From contig CAMFZA010000022.1 of NCBI GenBank assembly GCA_946002345.1, forward strand, positions 1 through 12,917: a stretch of 12,917 nt of DNA, given 5' to 3'. The notes beneath the pieces are model-generated. The model saw only the letters and a list, made by a program, of their open reading frames with translations. It did not search any database and was not told where the DNA came from. Positions 7,528 to 12,917 of this stretch are shown one piece after another. Position numbers and translations under genes: made by a program. How positions within the stretch are numbered: the first letter of the stretch is position 1; each line of letters starts with the position of its first letter. Source of the stretch: an uncultured Phascolarctobacterium sp. (lineage in GTDB: Bacteria; Bacillota; Negativicutes; Acidaminococcales; Acidaminococcaceae).

Positions 7528-7803
7528 TTATTCTTTCAAGGATTTTTCGCTGTTAAAGGCTTCCTTATCCAGATTGCCCAGCAAGGAAGAGGTGGTTACC
7601 ATACCAATGGTATCACCAGTTACGTTCAGCATGGTGTTAGGCATATCGATTAAACGATAGATACCAGCAACCCAAGGAACAATGGTCAAGGGCAGTCCCA
7701 TGGTTTGCATCATAATAGCAGACATCATAATGCCGCCGCCAGGAACACCAGCTCTTTCCTTAGCACATTTCAATGAGTCTGTAAATATCTTATTTTCTTG
7801 CAA
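7528..7803 (-). pseudogene. C-terminal remnant of a dicarboxylate/amino acid:cation symporter (DAACS/GltP family)
   Basis: Residues 19-91 match the end of the DAACS fold: AGVPGGG (hairpin HP2), then GLPLTIVPWVAGIYRLIDM and NTMLNVTGD (TM8), then a hydrophilic tail. Intact members have about 400-440 residues. TM1-7, HP1 and the NMDGT sodium-site motif are missing, so transport is impossible. The first 18 residues do not look like the family and overlap the end of the asparaginase gene by 14 bp. The only start is TTG with no ribosome binding site, and a TGA lies three codons upstream. I infer an internal deletion that joined the asparaginase 3' end to the symporter 3' end. In the TM8 signature, the Arg that in GltPh contacts the acidic substrate side chain is replaced by Asn, so the ancestor may not have been a glutamate/aspartate carrier. 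Confidence 0.85.
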
Positions 7804-8731
7804 GACTGCACATCAGCTTGGCCACAGATGTTTCGATGGTGTCGAGCATCGCGCTTTGTGCGCCAAGCCGCTTGGCCAAAACCCCAATGGGATAAGTATC
7901 AAGATGAACACCATCATAGAGACATTGGGTAGCGCACACCACGGTCACACCTGCCTGCAGCACCTTTTCCAGCTCGGGCAACCAATTGTTGCTGGCGTTG
8001 GGCACGCCGCCGGCACCAAAGCTTTCGATAACCAAGCCCTTATACCCTTTGGTAAGGTAGAATTCTAAAATATCAGGAGTAGTGCCGGGAATGAGCTTCA
8101 CTACAGCAACCTTGGGCTCCAAGGCTGTGTTCACCGTAAACTCGCCTGCGCCATAGCCACCGCCCTGCAGGACACCCTTTTGCCAGAAAAGGTGATTATG
8201 ACTAATGGTAGCCAAGGGCTCACGATTAATGCTAACAAAGCCGTTAAAGTTTTCGGTATACAGCTTTTTAGCATGAGCCCCATGAATAACCTTGTCACCA
8301 AACACGAGGGCAACGCCCTGTAATGCACTGGTAGCAGCTAAAAAAGCATGGTATACATTGGCCGGAGCGTCGCTGCCTTCCGCTTGAATGGGCAACTGGG
8401 CACCGGTCAGAATCACTGGCTTTTGGCAATTGTGCAGCATTTGACTAAGAGCTGCTGCCGTATAGGCCATGGTATCGGTGCCGTGGGTAATCACAAAGCC
8501 ATCAAAATTAGCATAATCCGCTGCCACCGCATTGGCAATAAGCTGCCAGTGGGCAGGCTCCAAATTACTGCTGTCTAAATTTAAAATCTCTTTACAGGTA
8601 ATGGTACAAATTCCTTCCAGTTCAGGCACCAGCCGGAGCATGGCTGCGCCGTCAAGGGCAGGAATTAGGCCATCCGCTGAAGGAACACTGGCAATAGTGC
8701 CACCAGTACCCAGCATAAGAATATTTTTCAT
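7790..8731 (-). CDS. Cytoplasmic L-asparaginase (AnsA/type I-II fold)
   Basis: Hydrolyses asparagine to aspartate and ammonia. Counting from the chosen ATG, the protein has 313 residues, slightly short of the usual 320-340. The signature MLGTGGTIAS (6-15) carries the nucleophile Thr12. LDSSN (52-56) binds substrate, and HGTDTM (83-88) carries the second catalytic Thr85 and Asp86. A Lys pair at 155-156 sits where the catalytic lysine is expected. There is no signal peptide, so it acts in the cytoplasm. A longer frame starts at a TTG (8746), but that codon overlaps the ribosome binding site. GGAGGG (8739-8744), 7 nt upstream, clearly selects the ATG at 8729-8731. It lies 40 bp after the patatin gene and overlaps the symporter remnant, which suggests a former asparagine uptake and hydrolysis pair. 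Confidence 0.94.
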   Translation of the reverse strand: MKNILMLGTGGTIASVPSADGLIPALDGAAMLRLVPELEGICTITCKEILNLDSSNLEPAHWQLIANAVAADYANFDGFVITHGTDTMAYTAAALSQMLHNCQKPVILTGAQLPIQAEGSDAPANVYHAFLAATSALQGVALVFGDKVIHGAHAKKLYTENFNGFVSINREPLATISHNHLFWQKGVLQGGGYGAGEFTVNTALEPKVAVVKLIPGTTPDILEFYLTKGYKGLVIESFGAGGVPNASNNWLPELEKVLQAGVTVVCATQCLYDGVHLDTYPIGVLAKRLGAQSAMLDTIETSVAKLMCSLARK

Positions 8732-8738
8732 AACAAAT

Positions 8739-8744
8739 CCCTCC
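8739..8744 (-). promoter_or_regulatory. Ribosome binding site deciding the asparaginase start
   Basis: GGAGGG on the minus strand is 7 nt before ATG 8731. It rules out the longer TTG start at 8746, which would lie within the site itself. Confidence 0.8.
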
Positions 8745-8771
8745 AAATAAAAATAAAAAAAATATCATGTA

Positions 8772-9626
8772 TTATGCATGCGCCAATTCTATAATTTTAT
8801 TGTAGGCATCTAAACCACAGCCGATGCCATGGTCGTGTAGTGCCAATAATTTATCTGGCTTAATATCTAATTTGTCAATGGTTAGTGGTATTTGCGGCCG
8901 AATAATGACGGCCTTGCCCTGCCGCTCCAGCGCTTCTGCTTCTGCCAGCTGGCGATTATATTCAGCAGGACGATTTTGCATAATTTCCCACAGCTTGGGA
9001 TATTCATGGTAAAAGGTTTGCATCATTATTTTCGGAACCTTGTCCTTCTTTTGGTAACCGGCATTGCGGGTAAGCACAAAGATGAATTTTTCGTAGCCGG
9101 CTTCACGAGCCTTTTCATAGGGTATGGGCGCAACCAAAGCCCCATCCATTAAATCTCGTTTGCCAATGTGAACCACTGGTGCGAAAAAAGGCATGGAGGA
9201 TGAGGCTCGCACGGGCTTAAAGTTGTTGCCGATAGTCTCCTTGCCAAACCATACTGCTTCACCAGTACGAATATCAGTGGTGCCCACCTGCAGCGTGCCC
9301 GGATAGTTGTAATAGGTTTCGTAATCAAAAGGAAGCAGTTTACGCGGCAAATCCTCAAATATGAAATCAAAGCCAAAGATACTGCCCTTTTTTACCCAGT
9401 TTTGTAAGCTAAAGTAACGCTTATCAGTAACGTAGTTTTCGATAACCTTGCGCGTGCGTAGGGGCTGATTAGACATGTAGGAAAGGATGTTACAGGCTCC
9501 GGCAGAAACGGCAGTAATGTAGGGGAAGGTCAGTTCCTTAAGTAAAAAGGCTTCAAATACGCCTGCCGAAAACATGCCCCGCATGCCGCCGCCCTCCAGC
9601 ACAAGGGCGATGTTATGTAGATGCAT
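8772..9626 (-). CDS. Patatin-like phospholipase (YjjU/RssA-like)
   Basis: A soluble serine lipid acyl hydrolase with a Ser-Asp dyad; 284 residues, normal for bacterial YjjU-type patatins. The oxyanion loop EGGGMRG (11-17) is followed by the nucleophile elbow AVSAGACN (39-46) with Ser41; the first Gly of GxSxG is Ala here. The catalytic Asp161 is in LMDGA (159-163), the DG[A/G] motif. RASSSMPFFAPV (140-151) is also typical. There is no signal peptide or membrane helix. The ribosome binding site AAGGAG is 7 nt before the ATG. The gene starts 15 bp after the two-helix membrane protein and lies 40 bp before asparaginase, so one transcript is likely. The substrate cannot be read from the sequence; membrane phospholipid is the usual inference. 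Confidence 0.92.
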   Translation of the reverse strand: MHLHNIALVLEGGGMRGMFSAGVFEAFLLKELTFPYITAVSAGACNILSYMSNQPLRTRKVIENYVTDKRYFSLQNWVKKGSIFGFDFIFEDLPRKLLPFDYETYYNYPGTLQVGTTDIRTGEAVWFGKETIGNNFKPVRASSSMPFFAPVVHIGKRDLMDGALVAPIPYEKAREAGYEKFIFVLTRNAGYQKKDKVPKIMMQTFYHEYPKLWEIMQNRPAEYNRQLAEAEALERQGKAVIIRPQIPLTIDKLDIKPDKLLALHDHGIGCGLDAYNKIIELAHA

Positions 9627-9641
9627 GAGTAAGCTCCTTGC

Positions 9642-9860
9642 TTATCTGTATTTATTTTTGTGTTTTTTGCGTTCGTGTTGCACGCGATAGTCAGCCTGTA
9701 CTTGGTATACTTGGTAAATGTACAGGGCGCACATGGGGATAACGATGAACATGCCCAGCCAGCGATTGTCAAAGAAGTAGGAGCCAGCCATGCCGGCCAG
9801 CAGGCTGACGATAACCACCAGCAGCATATTCACCTTGTATTTCATAAGATATTTTTTCAT
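9642..9860 (-). CDS. Small two-helix membrane protein (72 aa)
   Basis: I do not recognise a family. A basic N-terminus (MKKYLMKYK) precedes a hydrophobic segment at about 11-29 (VNMLLVVIVSLLAGMAGSYF), a short loop DNRW, a second segment at about 34-50, and a strongly basic, hydrophilic tail ending KKHKNKYR. This fits a helical hairpin with both ends in the cytoplasm. An AGGAGG (9871-9876), 10 nt before the ATG, supports translation. It is the promoter-proximal gene of the patatin-asparaginase transcript, with 15 bp to the patatin start. It may anchor or regulate the phospholipase, but this rests on position alone. Confidence 0.75.
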   Translation of the reverse strand: MKKYLMKYKVNMLLVVIVSLLAGMAGSYFFDNRWLGMFIVIPMCALYIYQVYQVQADYRVQHERKKHKNKYR

Positions 9861-9891
9861 AGTAGATATTCCTCCTAATTACGTATTATGT

Positions 9892-9920
9892 ATTGTATAT
9901 TGTTGATGTTGAGCTGTGAA
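9892..9920 (-). promoter_or_regulatory. Probable promoter of the small membrane protein-patatin-asparaginase operon
   Basis: On the minus strand, TTCACA (9915-9920) as -35 and TACAAT (9892-9897) as -10 are exactly 17 nt apart, each differing from consensus at one position. The first two bases of the -35 (9919-9920) are also the outermost bases of the MITE-like element, so the element edge completes the hexamer. Confidence 0.55.
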
Positions 9921-10106
9921 TTGCTAAATATAATATCTTGATGCGAATAGGAATTTTAGCGAATGAGTGGCTGGAACAATAGAAGCAAGGTTTCGAAAAC
10001 CTATATTCTTTTTCGAACAGATTGGACACCGAAGCTTCGTGATTGTTCCCCACGAAATTCGCGTTAAGAAATTCCTCTGAGCGAAAAGAGATTATATTTA
10101 GCAATT
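9919..10106. mobile_element. MITE-like 188-bp element with 16-bp perfect terminal inverted repeats
   Basis: AATTGCTAAATATAAT (9919-9934) is exactly complementary to ATTATATTTAGCAATT (10091-10106). The interior is also an imperfect palindrome: AGGAATTT, GCGAAT, GGAACAAT and GAAGC in the left half recur, reverse-complemented and in the same order, in the right half. The element could therefore fold into one long interrupted hairpin of about 90 bp. It encodes no convincing protein, which fits a non-autonomous transposon. No clear target-site duplication is visible. It lies between the 3' end of gluQ (stop at 10113) and the promoter at 9892-9920, and may also act as a transcriptional barrier. Only one copy is present in this window. 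Confidence 0.75.
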
Positions 10107-10112
10107 TACATT

Positions 10113-11053
10113 TTATAATAATATATTTGGCACTACGATATTCTGTTGGGGTATTTTACTTGCATCAAATAATGGCAGCAAATCCACCGCCCGTAATGGC
10201 TCCGGCTTTGCAAGCTGCCCTGCAAGATATGCCAAAAAACCGATAATCGGCTCAGGTCTACCATATGCTTTGCGTAAAGCGGCGATCTCCAAATCCCCAT
10301 CGCGCTTAGAAAGCCTGCGTCCCGTAGCATCCACTAAAAGCGGAATATGGCAGAAGCTGGGCGGTTCAAAGCCTAATAAGCCATAAAGGTACAGCTGCAT
10401 GGGCGTAGAACTTAGCAAATCACAGCCGCGCACCACCTGGGTAATTCCCATAAGAGCATCGTCAATGGTCACAGCTAATTGATAGGCAAAAACCCCATCA
10501 CTGCGGCGCACAATAAAGTCACCGCTTTCCAGCCCCAGGATAAAGCTTTGGCACGCATAGTGGCCATCATCGACGCGGTCGCCCGCGTAGGCGCCTTTGC
10601 GCGGCGTCGCTCCTGTGTAAGGTGGCGGCAGGTACCGGCGTAAATTATGCGGCCGTCACTTAAGTGGGGGGCTTCTGCTGCGTGCAGCTCACTACGACTA
10701 CAAAAGCAGGGATAGATGAGCCCCTGCTCCTGAAGCTGAGCAAAATAGTGAGCATAAATAGCGCTGCGCTGACTTTGAAAATAGCTCTCACTATCTGCGC
10801 TCACATAGGCTCCTTCGTCCCAAGTCAAGCCCAACCATTCCAAATCCCCAGCCAACTGATCCGCACTTTGCCGTGTGCAACGCTGTGGGTCCAAGTCTTC
10901 AATGCGCAAAACTAGCTTGCCCCCGCGACTTTTGGCATAAAGCCAGGCCAACAAGCTACAAAACACATTGCCCAAATGTAAAAAGCCGCTGGGCGTTGGT
11001 GCGAAACGCCCCACAACTGCGCCAGCTGGTGAGTTTTGTTTTTCTAAAAGCAT
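10113..11053 (-). pseudogene. gluQ: Glutamyl-Q tRNA(Asp) synthetase GluQ (YadB), frameshifted
   Basis: GluQ charges glutamate onto the queuosine base of tRNA(Asp). It is a truncated GluRS-like catalytic core of about 300 aa without an anticodon-binding domain. The N-terminal half has VGRFAPTPSGFLHLGN (class I HIGH region), RIEDLDP and the zinc-site residues YPCFCSR and YAGTC. The C-terminal half has [27 protein letters not shown] and the KMSKS-like RRLSKRDGD. The two halves lie in different frames. The reading frame must slip by -1 between about 10560 and 10625, after [14 protein letters not shown] and before [12 protein letters not shown], equivalent to one lost base. Both halves are well conserved, so the lesion is recent or a sequence error. 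The chosen ATG (11051-11053) has AAAGG 10 nt upstream; an ATG four codons earlier lacks this spacing. Confidence 0.88.
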
Positions 11054-11085
11054 ATATAGGCACATCCTTTAATCTTCACACCTAT

Positions 11086-11114
11086 ATTTTATCATATCCC
11101 CTGCGGCTTGTGTA
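11086..11114 (-). promoter_or_regulatory. Tentative gluQ promoter
   Basis: On the minus strand TACACA (11109-11114) and TAAAAT (11086-11091) are 17 nt apart. The -35 matches consensus at only four of six positions. It lies in the divergent 148-bp spacer shared with the DUF697-like gene. An overlapping TATGAT (11091-11096) is an alternative -10. Confidence 0.35.
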
Positions 11115-11187
11115 CTTTATTTCTAGTTAAAGCAGGCATTTACCAGGGAATATTAGCATGGCAAGACTAAAAAATAAGCCCATATTA

Positions 11188-11196
11188 TGGTATAAT
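11188..11196 (+). promoter_or_regulatory. Extended -10 promoter (TGGTATAAT) almost on the start codon of the DUF697-like gene
   Basis: A perfect TATAAT (11191-11196) is preceded by TGG, an extended -10 element. No good -35 is found at 17-18 nt. The expected transcription start, about 7 nt downstream, falls at 11203-11204, on the tandem ATG-ATG at 11202-11207. The mRNA would then be leaderless or begin with the start codon. Confidence 0.6.
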
Positions 11197-11201
11197 ACTC
11201 T

Positions 11202-11813
11202 ATGATGAAACGAGAAAAGAGGGGCTTTCTGGCTGAAGCAAGACTCACTGATGGTTACAAGGACAGCGCTGATATTGAATGGGAAGCAGAAAAAATCTGT
11301 CGCTGGGCTGCGGCTCGCGCCGGCGTAATTGTGGTTGCCCCCTTGGTTGGTACTATGACACTGATGGCCAACGAGGTCTATATGATTACTCGTCTAGCTG
11401 AACTACGAGGTATTAAGCTCAGCGAAAGCGCCGTGCTCGGACTTTTGGGCTCCTTAGGCGCCACCTTTGTGGGCCAAACGCTGGTTACACTTATTCCCTT
11501 CGCCCCAGTACAGATTCCTGTGGGCATTTCCGTTACCTATGCCGTGGGCAAGGTGGCCAATGCCTGGCTTAAGGCTGGTCGTCCGGAGGATATTGCCGCC
11601 TTTAAGGAGGTTTATGACGAAGCCAAGGCCGAGGGTATAAAAAAGTTCAGGGAGTTTAGCAAGCTAGACTGTAAGGATGAGCCCTTGGGCGACGAAAGCA
11701 AGCGCTTTAACCTTGATTCCCAAGAGGTTTTTGATTCCGTAACACGCAAGGCCGACGAAGCTGAATATAAGCTTAGCGATGCTGTGCGCAAGGTGGGCGA
11801 CAAACTGAAATAA
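11202..11813 (+). CDS. DUF697/YcjF-like membrane-associated protein
   Basis: A 203-residue protein. Residues about 38-66 and 72-118 (ending VGISVTYAVGKVANAW) form the hydrophobic hairpin-rich core resembling DUF697 domains, including MITRLAELRGIKLSESAVLGLLGSLGATF-type spacing at 61-89. A charged N-terminus (1-35) precedes it. A hydrophilic, probably helical tail rich in Lys, Glu and Asp (about 127-203) follows and is likely cytoplasmic. The domain is found in GTPase-linked and stand-alone membrane proteins; its role is unknown and no GTPase is present here. There is no Shine-Dalgarno before the tandem ATGs, and the -10 box sits 5 nt upstream. A purine-rich AGAGGGG (11218-11225) lies inside the frame, so an internal start cannot be excluded. 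It is a single-gene unit that ends at the terminator at 11827-11869. Confidence 0.82.
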   Translation: MMKREKRGFLAEARLTDGYKDSADIEWEAEKICRWAAARAGVIVVAPLVGTMTLMANEVYMITRLAELRGIKLSESAVLGLLGSLGATFVGQTLVTLIPFAPVQIPVGISVTYAVGKVANAWLKAGRPEDIAAFKEVYDEAKAEGIKKFREFSKLDCKDEPLGDESKRFNLDSQEVFDSVTRKADEAEYKLSDAVRKVGDKLK

Positions 11814-11826
11814 AAGCATAAAAACT

Positions 11827-11869
11827 AACAGCTGGCTGCGGTACGAAGGTACTGCAGCCAGCTGTTTTT
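11827..11869. terminator. Intrinsic terminator after the DUF697-like gene
   Basis: A perfect 13-bp inverted repeat, AACAGCTGGCTGC (11827-11839) and GCAGCCAGCTGTT (11854-11866), has an inner GTAC/GTAC stem and a GAAG loop, followed by a T run (11865-11869). It serves the plus-strand gene ending at 11813. The left flank gives a poorer U-tract for the minus-strand gene ending at 11894. It closely resembles the terminator at 6293-6335. Confidence 0.92.
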
Positions 11870-11893
11870 GTGTTTTACAATATTTATAATCTC

Positions 11894-12917
11894 CTACAAC
11901 AAAGGTGTCATATAAAGAGGCAGGTAAACAATTCCCTTATCAACCTTTAAGTCTGCACTATGCAAAACGTAGGGTATATTTATTTGCTGCTCATATTTGA
12001 CCATAAACTTCTTAATAGAGGTTAAAGTATAGTTTTTCCCCGATTTCACTTCAATTGGAGATATATTATGTCGATTGCTAATTTTGCTTTTAGCAATGAG
12101 GAAATCTATTTCCATACGCGAAGACGCATCCTCACGAGAAGCATTAGCATAGAAATATAGCTTATGACCGGTTGCTACCAGCATTTGTGCTACAATATTT
12201 TCCACTATCATCCCTTTGTTGAACTCCAACTTGTCAAAGAGCAGCTTTTTATAAATCTCCTCCGCTAGAAGTTTGTTGTGATGAAAAGCTTGGCTGATTA
12301 ATATTGCTGTATCGGCCATATAGCATTTTAAAAGTCTCTTGTCAAGATTTAGCCGCAAGCCCACATTGGGCTCGGTTGCATTATAGCAGTTATTAGCTAT
12401 CATGGCGTCGGCCAGCCAAAAAATAGCTTCTTTATACTCGCCAAAGCGTGCACCCTGCTTTATTGAAGATAGCTTAAAATGCTGATTCTGATTCTTAAGC
12501 TGCGATGGGATTTCATCAAATATCGCTTCTACCTCTAACGCATAATCATCTGCATGCTTACGAATATCATCTCGATATAGATTGAGTATTCTTCTTTTTG
12601 CCTTATCCACCTCATTAAAATCATTGCTTTCTATAAAAGTACTCACTGCCTGAGGCATTCCACCGATAATAATATACTGTCTTAGGTAATTCATGGCCTT
12701 ACGATGTAAAGCTTGACCTAACGGACGTTGGTGTATAAAACAATCCCTCAACAAGTCCATCATAGTATCATTGCCCAATGCCCACAGAAATTCCTCAAAA
12801 TCCATAGGATACATTTCAAGCTGATCTTCCTCTGAAGCAATGAGAATGAGTTTAAAATACTTATTAATAGAATTTAAGGACCATGGCTCATTTATATCGT
12901 CCATAACTTGCTCTTCA
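11894..12917 (-). CDS. AAA-type ATPase with C-terminal DUF4143 (AAA_14 family), 5' end outside the window
   Basis: The visible 340 residues are the C-terminal part of a P-loop ATPase of the AAA_14/DUF4143 family. They include MYPMDFEEFLWALGN (31-45 counting from the Met at 12904), IIGGMPQAV (79-87), and a C-terminal PD-(D/E)XK-like region with EIDFLI (265-270) and IEVKSGK (284-290), the family's closing motif. The Walker A and B motifs should lie upstream of 12917 and are not seen. The frame has no stop before the window edge (EEQV precedes the Met), so that Met is not the start. The usual GSLLG segment before MYPMDFEEF is not recognisable here (LILIASEEDQLE instead), which may mark a divergent subfamily. 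These ATPases are common, poorly characterised accessory genes. The start is missing, so regulation cannot be assessed. Confidence 0.88.
   Translation of the reverse strand, partial: EEQVMDDINEPWSLNSINKYFKLILIASEEDQLEMYPMDFEEFLWALGNDTMMDLLRDCFIHQRPLGQALHRKAMNYLRQYIIIGGMPQAVSTFIESNDFNEVDKAKRRILNLYRDDIRKHADDYALEVEAIFDEIPSQLKNQNQHFKLSSIKQGARFGEYKEAIFWLADAMIANNCYNATEPNVGLRLNLDKRLLKCYMADTAILISQAFHHNKLLAEEIYKKLLFDKLEFNKGMIVENIVAQMLVATGHKLYFYANASREDASSRMEIDFLIAKSKISNRHNISPIEVKSGKNYTLTSIKKFMVKYEQQINIPYVLHSADLKVDKGIVYLPLYMTPLL

Noticed and set aside
8732..8746. Longer asparaginase start (TTG at 8746)
   Set aside because: That codon overlaps the GGAGGG ribosome binding site serving the ATG at 8731, and the family begins a few residues before GTGGTIAS, as the ATG gives.
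9886..10104. 72-aa open frame on the minus strand
   Set aside because: It lies almost wholly inside the palindromic MITE-like element, so the open frame is a by-product of an AT-rich repeat; there is no ribosome binding site or domain.
10475..10640. Programmed -1 frameshifting in gluQ
   Set aside because: No X-XXY-YYZ slippery heptamer or downstream pseudoknot could be identified in the overlap, and the family is not known to use recoding.

Overview
The window looks like a chromosomal segment of a low-to-mid GC anaerobe related to the Firmicutes, most likely a member of the Negativicutes. The basis is the yybS (DUF2232) - gdpP - rplI - dnaB neighbourhood typical of Firmicutes, strong AGGAGG-type ribosome binding sites, and a YcjF/DUF697-like gene. 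The taxonomic call is an inference, because there is no rRNA or other marker in view.

Layout. (1) 1-976, plus strand: the C-terminal part of a Schlafen/AlbA_2-type ATPase (HATPase_c_4 plus winged helix), probably decayed at its 5' end. (2) 1012-2364, plus strand: replicative helicase dnaB, ending at a bidirectional terminator (2377-2420). (3) 2433-6043, minus strand: the yybS, gdpP and rplI cluster, with a promoter near 6106-6134 and a structured ~103-bp repeat between yybS and gdpP. dnaB faces rplI instead of following it. (4) 6344-9860, minus strand: a probable operon. In transcription order it holds a 72-aa two-helix membrane protein, a patatin-like phospholipase, a cytoplasmic L-asparaginase, the last ~70 residues of a dicarboxylate/amino acid:cation symporter (a remnant), and an uncharacterised 386-aa protein with a His-rich N-terminal motif. 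It ends at a strong terminator (6293-6335). (5) 9919-10106: a 188-bp MITE-like element with 16-bp perfect terminal inverted repeats. It lies between that operon's promoter and the 3' end of gluQ. (6) 10113-11053, minus strand: gluQ (glutamyl-Q tRNA(Asp) synthetase), split by a frameshift. (7) 11202-11813, plus strand: a DUF697/YcjF-like membrane protein whose -10 box lies almost on its start codon. It ends at a terminator closely related in sequence to the one at 6293-6335. (8) 11894-12917, minus strand: an AAA ATPase with a DUF4143 C-terminus, cut by the window edge.

How the genes fit together. The housekeeping core covers DNA unwinding (DnaB), ribosome assembly (L9) and c-di-AMP turnover (GdpP). 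The middle operon suggests asparagine breakdown, with a transporter that once accompanied it and is now deleted down to its tail, plus lipid hydrolysis. Signs of local genome erosion recur: the truncated first gene, the symporter remnant and the frameshifted gluQ, together with a MITE and a dispersed-looking repeat. I see no complete defence or secretion system, no CRISPR array and no tRNA or rRNA gene. The best candidates for something undescribed are the 386-aa His-motif protein, the MITE-like hairpin, the ~103-bp repeat, and the pair of sister terminators that differ by compensatory base changes.
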